The notes under the pieces are model-generated. The model did no database searches, was not told where the DNA came from, and was given only the letters and a program-made list of their open reading frames with translations. Shown here in pieces: positions 48,159 through 59,077 of a stretch of 64,000 bases of DNA (position 1 is its first letter; every line of letters begins with the position of its first letter). The DNA lies in the NCBI RefSeq assembly GCF_002288925.2, contig NW_022097999.1, positions 17,199,178 through 17,263,177 on the forward strand, in the 5' to 3' direction. A program made the position numbers and the translations under genes. The stretch is from Delphinapterus leucas. Its lineage: Eukaryota; Chordata; Mammalia; Artiodactyla; Monodontidae.

Positions 48159-49060
48159 GAAGGAGCAAGGTAAAAACCCACCAGACCAAACAAATGAAGA
48201 TGAAATAGGCAGTCTACCTGAAAAAGAGTGAAGAGTAATGATAGTAAAGATGACACAAAATCTTGCAAATAGAATGGAGAAAATTCAAGAAACGTTTAAT
48301 AAGGACGTAGAAGAACTAAATAGAAAACAAACAATGAAAAGCAACACAATGAATGACATCAAAAATTCTCTAGAAGGAATCAATAGCAGAATAACTGAGG
48401 CAGAAGAACGGATACGTGACCTGGAAGATAAAATAGTAGAAATAACTACCACAGAGCAGAATAAAGAAAAAAGAATGAAAAGAATTGAGGACAGTCTCAG
48501 AGACCTTTGGGACAACATTAAATGCACCAACATTCTAATTATGGGGGTCCCAGAAGAAGAAAAGAAATAGAAAGGGACTGAGAAAATACTTGAAATACTT
48601 CTTTCCCTAATATGGGAAAGAAGATAGTTAATAAAGTCCAGGAAGCACAGAGAGTCCCATACAGGATAACTCCAAGGAGAAACACGCCAAGACACATATT
48701 AAACTATCAAAAACAGAAACACGCCAAGGCACATATTAAACTATCAAAAATTGAATACAAAGAAAAAATATTAAAAGCAGGAAGGGTAAAACAACAAATA
48801 ACATACAAGGGAATCCCCATAAGGTTAACAGCTGATCTTCAGCAGAAACTCTGCAAGCCAGAAGGGAGTGGCAGGATATATTTAAAGAGATGACAGGGAA
48901 AAACTTACAACCAAGATTACCCAGCAAGGATCTCATTCAGATTTGATGGAACAATTAAAAGCTTTACAGACAAGCAAAAGTTAAGAGAATCCAGCACCAC
49001 CAAACCAGCTTTACAACAAATGTTGAAGGAACTTTTCTAGGCAGGAAACACAAGAGAAGG
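48159..49060 (+). pseudogene. L1 ORF1 remnant
   Basis: ORF1 codes for the L1 RNA-binding protein. A stop follows the first segment near 48230; the coiled-coil and RNA-binding start are open at 48238-48570 (with MKSNTMNDIKNSLEGINSRI). A 36-bp direct duplication at 48680-48751 and later frame changes disrupt the C-terminal part. Confidence 0.8.
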
Positions 49061-49098
49061 AAAAGACCTACAATAACAAGCCCAAAACAATTAAGAAA

Positions 49099-52000
49099 AT
49101 GGTAAAAGGAATATACATATCAATAACTACCTTAAATGTAAATGGATTAAGACTGGCTGAATGGTTACAAAAACAAGACCCATATATATACAGTCCAAAA
49201 GAGAACCACTTCAGACTTATGGACACATACAGACTGAAAGAGAGGGGATGGAAAAAGACATTCCATGCAAATGGAAATCAAAGCAGAGCTGGAGTAGCAA
49301 TACTCATATCAGATAAAATAGACTTTAAAATAAAGACTATTACAAGAGACAAAGAAGGACACTACATAATGATGAAGGGAACAATATTTATAAACTGTAT
49401 AAATATATACAAATTATAACAATTGTAAATATTTATGCACCCAACATAGGAACACTTCAATGCATAAGGCAAATGCTAACAGCCAAAAAAGGAGAAATCA
49501 GCACTAACATAATCATAGTAGGGGACTTTAACACCTAAATTTCACAAATGGACAGATCATCCAAAATGAAAATAAATAAGGAAACACAAGCTTTAAATGA
49601 TACATTAAACAAGATGGACTTAATTGATATTTATACAACATTCCATTCAAAAAAAACAGAATACAGTTTCTTCTCAAGTCTTCATGGAACATTCTTCAGG
49701 AAAGATCATATCTTGGGTCACAAATCAAGCCTTGGTAAATTTAAGAAAGTTGAAATCATATCAAGTATGTTTTCTGACCACAATGCCATTAGACTAGATA
49801 TCAATTACAGGAAAAAAATCTGTAAAAAATACAAACACATGGAGGCTAAACAATACACTACTTAAGTACCAAGAGATCATTGAAGAAATCAAAGAGAAAC
49901 AAATGACAATGAAAACACGACGACCCAAAACCTAAGGGGTGCAGCAAAAGCAGTTCTGAGAGGGAAGTTTATAACAATACAATACTACCTCAGGAAACAA
50001 GAAAAATCTCAAATAAACAACTTAACTTTAAACCTAAAGCTATTAGAGAAAGAAGAACAAAAGAACCCCGAAGTTAGCAGAAGGAAAGAAATCATAAAGA
50101 TCAGATAAGAAATAAAAGGAAAAGAAATTAAGGAAACAATAGCAAAGATCAATAAAACTAAAAGCTGGTTCCTTGAGAAGATAAACAAAATAGATAAACC
50201 ACTAGCCAGACTCATCAAGAAAAAAAGGGAGAAGACTCAAATCAATAGAATTAGAAATGAAAAAGGAGAAGTAACAACTAACACTGCAGAAATACAAAGG
50301 ATCATGAGAGATTCCTACAAGCAACTATATGCCAACAAAGTGGACAACCTGGAAGAAATGGATAAATTCTTTGAAAAGCACAACCTTCCTAGACGGACCA
50401 GGAAGAAATAGAAAATATAAACAGACCAATCACAAGCACATAAATTGAGACTGTGATTAAAAATCTTCCAACAAACAAAAGTCCAGGACCACATGGCTTC
50501 ACAGGCGAATTCTATCAAACATTTAGAGAAGAGCTAACACCTAACCTTTTCAAACTCTTCCAAAATACAGCAGAGGGAGGAACACTCCCAGACTCGTTCT
50601 ACAAGGTCACCATCACCCTGATACCAAAACCAGACAAAGATGTCACAAAGAATGAAAATTACAGGCCAATATCACTGATGAACATAGATGCAAAAATCCT
50701 CAACAAAATACTAGCTAACAGAATCCAACAGCACATTAAAAGGAGCATACATCATGATCAAGTGGGGTTTATTCTATGAATTCAAGGATTCTTCAATATA
50801 AACAAATCAATCGATGTGATAAACCATATTAACAAATTGACTGAAAAAAGCCATATGATCATCTCAATAGATGCAGAAAAAACTTTTGACAAAATTCGAC
50901 ACCGATTTATGATAAAAACCCTCCAGAAAGTAGGCAGAGAGGGAACTTTCCTCAACATAATAAAGGCCATATATGACAAACCCACAGCCAACATCGTTCT
51001 CAATGGTGAAAAACTGAAACCACTTTCACTAAAATCAGGAACAAGAGAAGGTTGCCCACTCTCACCACTCTTATTCAACATACTTTTGGAAGTTTTTGCC
51101 ACAGTAATCAGAGAAGAAATAAAAGGAATCCAAAGCGGAAAAGAAGAGGTAAAGCTGTCACTCTTTACAGATGACATGATAGTATACATAAAGAGTCCTA
51201 AAGATGCTACCAGAAAACTACTAGAGCTGATCAACAAATTTTGTAAAGTAGCAGGATACAAAATTAATGCACAGAAATCTCTTGCACTCCTATACACTAA
51301 TGATAAAAAATCTGAAAGAGAAATTAAGGAAACACTCTCATTTACCATTGCAACAAAAAGAATAAAATACCTAGGAATAAACCTACCTAAGGAGACAAAA
51401 GACCTGTATGCAGAAAACTATAAGACACTGACGATAGAAATTAAAGATGATACAAACAGATGGAGAGATATACCATGCTCTTGGATTGGAAGAATCAACA
51501 TTGTGAAAATGACTATACTACCCAAAGCAATCATCTACAGATTCAATGCAATCCCTATCAAATTACCAATGGCATTTTCCCAGCACTAGAACAAAAAATT
51601 TCACAATTTGTATAGAATCACAAAAGACCCCGAATAGTCAAAGCAATCTTGAAAAAGAAAAATGGAGCTAGGGGAATCAGGCTCTCTGACTTCACACTCT
51701 ACTACAAAGCTACAGTAATGAAGACAGTATGGAACTGGCACAAAAACAGAAATATACATCAATAGAACAGGATAGAAAACCCAGAGATAAACCCATGCAC
51801 ATATGGTCATCTTATTTTTGATAAAGGAGGCAAGAATATACAATGGAGAAAAGACAGCCTCTTCAATATATGGTGCTGGGAAAACTGGACAGCTACATGT
51901 AAAAGAATGAAATTAGAACACTCCCTAACACCATACACAGATATAAACTCAAAATGGATTAAGGACCTAAATGTAACGCCAGACACTGTAAAACTCTTAG

Positions 52001-52890
52001 AGGAAAACATAGGCAGAACACGGTATGACATAAACCACAACAAGATCCTTTTTGACCCACTTCCTAGAGAAATGGAAATAAAAGCAAAAATAAACAAATG
52101 GGACCTAATGAAACTTAAAAGCTTTTGCACAGCAAAGGAGACCAAAAAGAAGACGCAAAGACAACCCTCAGAATGGGAGAAAATATTTACAAATGAAGCA
52201 ACTGACACAGGATCAAACTCCAAAATTTACAAGCAACCCATGTAGCTCAATATCAAAAAAACAAAATAACCCAACCCAAAAATGGGCAGAAGACCTAAAC
52301 AGATATTTCTCTAAAGAATATATACAGATTGCCAACAAACACATGAAAGAAAGCTCAAAAGCACTAATCATTAGAGAAATGCAAATCAAAACTACAATGA
52401 GGTATCACCTCACACCAGTCAGAATGGCCATCGTCAAAAAATCTACAAACAATAAATGCTGGCGAGGATGTGGAGAAAAGGGAACCCTCTTGCACTGTTG
52501 GTGGGAATATAAATTGATATAGCCCCTATGGAGAGCAGTATGGAGGTTCCTTAAAAAACTACAAATAGAACTACCATATGACCCAGCAATCCCACTACTG
52601 GGCATATACCCTGAGAAAACCATAGTTCCGAAAGAGTCATGTACCACAACGTTAATTGCAGCTCTATTTACAATAGCCAGGACATGGAAGCAACCTAAGT
52701 TCCCACTGACAGATGAATAGATAAAGAAGATATGGCACATATATACAATGGAATATTACCCAGCTATAAAATGAAATGAAATTGAGTTATTTGTAGTGAG
52801 GTGGATGGACCTAGAGTCTGTCATACAGAGTGAGGTAAATCAGAAAGAGAAAAAGAAATACCGTATGCTAACACATATATATGGAATCTA
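49099..52890 (+). pseudogene. L1 ORF2 remnant (endonuclease-RT)
   Basis: The start MVKGIYISITTLNVNGLRLA at 49099 is the endonuclease N-terminus; endonuclease continues in pieces to 49865. RT is well preserved at 50453-50779 ([20 protein letters not shown]) and 50816-51589. The catalytic loop reads FTDDM at about 51163-51177, where FADD is usual: both aspartates remain but alanine is threonine. Stops near 49420, 49865, 50780 and 51590 show it is inactive. Confidence 0.87.
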
Positions 52891-53265
52891 AAAAGAAAAA
52901 AAAAAATGAATGGTTCTGAAGAACCTAAAAGCAGGGCAGGAATAAAGATGCAGACGTAGAGAATGCAGTTGGGGATGGGGGAGGGGGAAGGTTAACCTGG
53001 GACAAAGTGAGAGAGTGGCATGGACTTATAAATCCTGCCAAATATAAAATAGATAGCTAGTGGGAAGCAGCTGCAAAGCCCAGGGTGATCAGCTCGGTGC
53101 TTTGTGACCACCTAGAGGGGTGGGGTAGGGAGGGTGGGAGGGAGACTCAAGAGGGAGGAGATATGGGGATATAAATATATGTATAGCTGATTCACTTTGT
53201 TATAAAGCAGAAACTAACACATCACTTTAAAGCAATTATTCTCCAATAACGATGTTTAAAAAAAA

Positions 53266-54052
53266 TTGGGGGGGATTTGAAATAGATGTAGAATCAAGCA
53301 GTATGACAATAAAAGTCAAAGGTGAAAGAAATACGTAGTGCTAAAGTATTCTTAGGTTCTATCATTCCTGTAGAAATAGAAAAGTGAAATATTCTGGTAT
53401 TATTAACGAAGTGGTTAAGAATTATTTGTGTAAGACTGTGATAAATCAGGAATGATTTTAATCTCTAAGGGAACTATCTTTAAAAGTTAAATGGATAAGA
53501 CACAAGCTAATATATGGTAATGTTTTAAATAGGAAACAAAAATGATTAAACCCAAATAAAACATATAAGGGAAGAAATGTTATACTATAGAAACAAACGT
53601 TTGTATAAAACGAAAGATGATATAGCTATACTACTCAGACACTTTAAGGCTATAAACATTAGAGATGAAGACAAAATGCATCATCATGATTAACAGGAAC
53701 ATATGAATCCTAAATCTCTATTTGTCAGAGTCAAACTTCACAATATGTAGAGCCAAATTTGACAAAATGTAGACTTGAGGATTCCATATTTGTAATGTGA
53801 GACTTTAACAAACCTTCCCCACTGCTAAAAAAAGAAATCAGTAACGATAGAGACTTTTAACTACATGATTAGCAAACTTGATGTAATTGATATATATATA
53901 TATATATATATATGTATGGACTACTGTACTGTATTTAAAGATGTATGTGAGGCCACTCTCACTTTCTGAGACAGACCACATTCTGTCTTTGGAATATGTA
54001 TCTGTCTAAATAAATCTGCTTTCACCTTAAAAAAAAAAAAGAAAGAAAGAAA
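53266..54052. other. Intronic sequence with (TA)n repeat
   Basis: AT-rich; a TA repeat lies at 53889-53912. Nothing else recognised. Confidence 0.5.
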
Positions 54053-54279
54053 GCAACATTACTTTTTTTTTTGTGGTACCCAGGCCTCTCATTGTTGGGG
54101 CCTCTCCCGTTGCGGAGCACAGGCTCCGGACGCGCAGGCTCAGCGGCCATGGCTCACGGGCCCAGCCGCTCCGCGGCATGTGGGATCCTCTCAGACCGGG
54201 CCACAAACCCGTGTCCCCTGCATCGGCAGGCGGACTCTCCACCACTGCACCACCAGGGAAGCCTGCAACATTACTTTTT
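54053..54279 (-). mobile_element. Cetacean short CHR SINE with 15-bp TSD
   Basis: SINE 54068-54264 between GCAACATTACTTTTT copies (54053-54067 and 54265-54279). Contains the GCGCAGGCTCAGCGGCCATG body seen in the other short copies. Confidence 0.93.
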
Positions 54280-57200
54280 ACAGTGATCGTTCTAAAAAGT
54301 ATAGCATTTGAAATAGCGATAGTCACCATTTTAATCTCTTTCATTGATAAAACCACACCAAGAGCAAAAATAGAATTCTCAGGTCATTCTTTAATTAATT
54401 AGTAATTATTTTTAATATTATATATAAGCCATAATGCTAAACATGGAATATGAAAATCCAACTGATAAGGAATTTATAGTTAAAAGATAAGACATATGCA
54501 CACATAACAATAGTATAAATCAAAAAGAGGCAAGTGCCCAAGGAAAAGAAGATATAAAGCACAACAAAACTCCAAGGCTGTCCTGCCTACAAAGGACATT
54601 ATTGGAACAACCAGCAAAGCACTGGGATCTGAGGGTTAGATGACAGCAGTATGTCAAATTCATAATGGTGCTTGTTGCATTGCGATTAAGTGTGTGCTAC
54701 ATTGTAGGAAATATGCACTAAAGTATTGAGGGACTATCAAGCATAATGTTGACAATTTATTTGCAAATGATACAGAAGAATTGTTCTTCATAGTATACCT
54801 GCAACTTTATTGTACCTCTGAGACTGTTTCAAAAGAAAAAAATTCAAATTTTTAAATGATGATTGTAAATAAAGTGGTATCATTCTAAATTTAACAAAAG
54901 TTTTAAAAATGTATTCCCTGTTAATTCATGTTGCCTATAAACACACGGGTATTTACTCTGCTTCGTTCGGCAAAATCTTCAGACCCTTGAGGGGAAGGTC
55001 CAGTTTTAATTTAATTTACATGGTGCACAACCTTTGTTACCTTCAATCCTACCAGCCTTAGAGACAGTTATTTGCTGTTTGACAATGTTAGATATTTTAA
55101 GTTCTGTGCCCACATTTATTTTTATTAAAAAAAAATCATAATAGTGTTGAATGGCCTAGAAACTTCTTTTTACATCCAACAAAAAGCTGATGTTCTCCTT
55201 ATGAATTATTAGAAACCTTATTTAAAAATGAGGAAACTGAAGCTGAAGAAGCATCAATAAGTCACTGGAGGTGTCCATGAGCTTGTGATGCTGGAACCTG
55301 GGCCATGTTCCTCTGACTTTTCACCCGAGTTCCCTCCATCACACGGTGTGTCCTTGCTCCTCCTGGAAGGTCCTGTCCAGTTCCCCCTGAGAGTCAGGAA
55401 ATTCTGTGCCTCAGAGCACAGTCATCAGGAGGGGACCAGGGTCACCCCCAGCACTGAGCTGACAACCTCTCTGGGTCAGTTCCCTCTTTTCTAACAATAG
55501 TACTTCTTCCTCCTAAGTCGGGGGTAAGGCACTTGGAGGATTAAATATAACGCACTTAGATCAGTGCTTGGTGTATAATAAACATTAGATTATTACTATT
55601 CTAAACATCATATACCCTGATTTTTAAATGATCATGGCTCTTTTAGGAACTTAAACAACTGGAATGAAGGGATTTGAACAAATGCATTTTTCACTACTAG
55701 GGAATATGTATCTCAATTTTCTCTTAATTTAGGGGGAGTGCCTTGGTTTGCTAGAAACATATTCATCATCTAACTGGAGAAGACTTCATCCACCACTGTT
55801 GTCTGTCAGTCAGAAAGTAACAGATATGTCTCAGTCTTCATCTCTAGAAAACTGAGGACCCTTATATGCCAATAGGTCCCTGGGAGTCTACCCTTAATGA
55901 CCCAGAATTCTAAAAACACGTAAAAATTTTAAACTTTCATTTACCCTTTTCAAAGTTTCAACCATTCCGCTTCTCACCACTTTTTGTGTAGAGCAGGTTA
56001 CAGTAAGCTACCACACCCACCTAAAAAGAATCACTCATTACTTTGCACGTTCAGTCCTGTTATCACAAAGAAGTAAAAATAGAACAAACATGTTCAATAT
56101 GGATCCTTACTCATGATGCTATCAGTCAGCCTGAAGAGGCAAAAAGTATTTGAAAACCATATAACAGAAAGTCCAAAAAGGTCTTAGAACCAAGCCTACC
56201 AGCAGATTCCACTCATCAATTCATATATATATATATATATTCATTTAATGTTTACTGAATACTTCCTAAGTGCCCAATACTACCTAAATCTAAGTGCTGG
56301 GGATGTTGCCGTGGACAAAAGAAATAGTTCTGCCTTCTTTGGACCTGTATTTTAATGGATGTTACTCAGGAATTAGCATGAGTTCTGTCTGTATACAAGG
56401 CATATACAATTATCTATTATTTGTAATGGGTGCTTTAAGCTCTCCTACTGAAGATGGTGATCAAAACAATCCGGCCCATTCGTACCGAAACTAGTATCAC
56501 TGTGAACCACTCCCACCAAAAAGTGATTGTTTTCCTGACACAGTGGAAGTCTGAACCACCAAATTTAAAGACATCAACAATATAAAGAAAACCACAAGTG
56601 TAACCAGTGCCATATGGTACTGGTTCTCCTTTCACGGGGTATGACAGTAAGAAATTCTGGGTAGCTGTCTGGTTTGTCCAGAGTCAGAAATTTATATTTT
56701 GTGAAAGTAATTTACTTTGAAAGGCTAAAAACTCCCAAATAAAATACTCTAAATCACTGCAAAATAAACTTCCCTCATAAATACAGTTGTCCCCAATGTT
56801 CTCTATTTTTTCTGTATATGTTTCTGCACATGGATACACCAGCTTAAAATAAAACGTTCATGTGTCTTCATATAATATACAGACATGTATCTTATGTATC
56901 TACATAAACGCATGTACACAGTATATGGAATGTGTGCACGAGATACACGTTGACACGCACACTGACATCACACCGTTAAGACCTGTTGAAGGCATTACTC
57001 TCCCTGATGTTTCCTCCTTTCTCCCACCTGGTTCTTGGTTGACAGAGGGCTGGCAGGAAACACTCGAGGGAAATGAAAGCTCTCTGTACCTCCAAATGGT
57101 TCCATTTTTTCCAGTTTCCATCATGTACTGAGTACCAGGTAACAAAACACTCACGCCCTCCCTCTCCGCCTCATGATCGAGTCACGCGCCTGCAGCCACG

Positions 57201-57296
57201 ATGGGGACCAGGCGCCAGTGCTACATCACCCATGGACTGGGTGACACGCCAGGAGAAATCCCAGCCTCAAAGGAACACCACATGGATGCATGCTTT
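54280..57296. other. Intronic sequence with MIR and L2 relics
   Basis: Probable MIR tail at about 55490-55600 (AAGGCACTTGGAGGATTAAATA..GTGCTTGGTGTATAATAAAC). Probable L2 at 56240-56340 (ATGTTTACTGAATACTTCC..GTGCTGGGGATG), after a TA microsatellite at 56223-56240. The rest shows no exon or repeat. Confidence 0.5.
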
Positions 57297-57339
57297 AAAA
57301 GTACCAAATCCAAAAAAAAAAAAAAAAAGTACCAAATCC
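57297..57339 (+). mobile_element. Poly(A)-only insertion flanked by 15-bp TSD
   Basis: AAAAGTACCAAATCC at 57297-57311 and 57325-57339, separated only by A residues (17 A in total at 57312-57328, partly shared with the repeat). This looks like L1-mediated integration of nothing but a tail. Confidence 0.7.
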
Positions 57340-58077
57340 AAGAACGGACAAGCAGCTGGAACACACCCTCCTCAAGGGAGTGGTCAGGGACGGGGGTCTG
57401 ACTCCTGCCAACCACACGTGTCTCCAGAGCCAGAAATTACTTGAATGGGTACAGAAAAGCCCAGGACCAACCAAGACCAGGCCCCAGAGAGCACAGAGGT
57501 TTAAGTACCAGCCAGACCACAGGCAAGAACAGAAACAAAATGAAAAAAAATAGGGGCACACGAAGACTTTCTCCCAGATACAATCCAGCACACTGAAAAG
57601 AGAATCTCTTTCTCACTACGTGAATCAATGTCATTTAATGCTGTGCCCCAGCTACAGCCATTTCATGCAGCCATGCCTGGACTGCACTTCTGAGAGCACC
57701 ATGCCCAGGTCATTCTCCTCACTCCTGTTCCCTGCCAACTTCTTAAGTGAAAGTGCTACTAGAAGAAAGACACGATGTCCTGCCACTCAGTGAATGAAAC
57801 TCCGGCAGATAGAGAAACAGAGTCAGAATGAATTAAATCCCAGGCTCAGCACCAACACGGCCTGTGTGACCTTGGACAGGTCGTGTGGACGCTCCATGCC
57901 AAGTTTCCTCATCTGCAAAATGGGTAATAATAGCAGCTACTGATAGTTTCCATGTGAAGATTAAATGCATCAGCACGTCACACTATACTCCTCTCAAATT
58001 AGCATCCGCCTAAGTACTGATTATATTTCAAAAGAGGGAATCTGAAAGCCCTCATGTACAACATGGTTTGAATCACA
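57340..58077. other. Intronic sequence with MIR relic at about 57840-57985
   Basis: TGTGTGACCTTGGACAGGTC..TTTCCTCATCTGCAAAATGG..AGATTAAATGCATCAG is a clear MIR core and tail, plus strand. Nothing else recognised. Confidence 0.65.
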
Positions 58078-58222
58078 ATTTTTTTTTTTACATCTTTATT
58101 GGAGTATAATTGCTTTACAATGGTGTGTTAGCTTCTGCTTTATAACAAAGTGAATCAGTTATATATATACATATGTTCCCATATCTCTGCCCTCTTGCGT
58201 CTCCCTCCCTCCCTATTTTAAA
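58078..58222 (-). mobile_element. L1 LINE 3' end fragment
   Basis: Poly(T) and TTTATTGGAGTATAATTGCT, the antisense 3' end of a young L1; only 145 bp, just 170 bp from an FMN2 exon. Confidence 0.85.
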
Positions 58223-58391
58223 ACTATGAGACCACACATTTATTCAATATTTTCCTAGAAATTATTTTTACAAACCCATAGTTATGTAAATTCAGTGCCC
58301 CCGGAACAAATTTCCTCAGAGGACATGGAAGCAACGAGCCTGGACGTGTATGTTGTTATATCCTCACACATAAAATTTCCCTGTTACTCAC

Positions 58392-58453
58392 ATTCTCATA
58401 GAGAGCTTGAAGGGTCTCCAGGTCAACCACGGAATTGTCCAAGTTCACCACAG
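58392..58453 (-). CDS. FMN2: FMN2 exon, FH2 domain (first exon in window, transcription order)
   Basis: A 62-bp exon. The acceptor is a pyrimidine-rich tract ending GCGCAG and the donor reads AAT|GTGAGT. The first two bases complete a codon begun in an exon beyond the window, followed by 20 codons reading VVNLDNSVVDLETLQALYEN, ending in phase 0. This is an alpha-helical part of the FH2 core. The next coding exon lies nearly 28 kb away, at 30705, so the short exon is isolated among repeats. No exon encoding the preceding FH2 residues was found up to 64000. Confidence 0.92.
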
Positions 58454-58740
58454 CTGCGCAAAAAAGACAAAAGAAAGAATATAAATTGCCATAAGCCAGC
58501 TGTGAAAAGCTCCAACCACCTCAAACAATAGTGACTGTCCACAGAGTGGAGTTCATACCGGGCAGGCAGAGGGTGGGGGCTCTGCCTTCACTGCAGCCTC
58601 CTGTCGGGCCACCCCCCAGGCCAAGCTGGCATTTCAATGGGTCAGGTGTCAAGTGTCAAAGCTTTCACATGCTCCACAAATACAAAATCCCAGGAAGAGG
58701 GCCCAATGGTCACAGAGAAACTGTGAGTCTGTCTCTTTCA
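58454..58740. other. Intronic flank of the FMN2 exon, nothing recognised
   Basis: Contains the polypyrimidine tract of the exon acceptor on the minus strand (58454-58475). No repeat identified. Confidence 0.4.
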
Positions 58741-58806
58741 TGACTCACCTGAATGAATTTGAAAAATCTGCTCGTGACTCACCTGAATGAATTTGAAAAA
58801 TCTGCT
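58741..58806. repeat. 34-bp tandem duplication
   Basis: TGACTCACCTGAATGAATTT plus 12 further bases occurs at 58741-58772 and 58775-58806 with no mismatch, offset by 34 bp. Not part of a recognised element. Confidence 0.9.
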
Positions 58807-58844
58807 TAATACCAGAAAAATAGGCAAATCACTCATGTTACTGC

Positions 58845-59077
58845 CACATCCTGTTTTTTGTTTGTTTGTTTGTTTGTGGTACGCGGGCCTCTCACTGTTG
58901 TGGCCTCTCCCATTGCGGAGCCTGTGCTCCGGACGCGCAGGCTCAGCGGCCATGGCTCACGGGCCCAGCCACTCCGTGGCATGTGGGATCCTCCCGGACT
59001 GGGGCACGAACCCGTGTCCCCTGCATCGGCAGGCGGACTCTCAACCACTGCGCCACCAGGGAAGCCCACACATCCTG
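58845..59077 (-). mobile_element. Cetacean short CHR SINE
   Basis: SINE 58860-59067, starting with a (GTTT)n tail and ending CGCCACCAGGGAAGCCC. Flanked by CACATCCTG (58845-58853 and 59069-59077). Body GACGCGCAGGCTCAGCGGCC as in the other short copies. Confidence 0.92.

Larger units (their letters stand above)
47985..53265 (+). mobile_element. Nearly complete L1 LINE lacking the 5' UTR
   Basis: Begins in the leader of ORF1 (compare 4038 in the first copy) and runs through ORF1, ORF2, the G-rich 3' UTR (TGGGGTAGGGAGGGTGGGAGG at about 53122) to a short A run. It is better preserved than the copy at 2144. Antisense to FMN2. No target-site duplication found. Confidence 0.93.
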
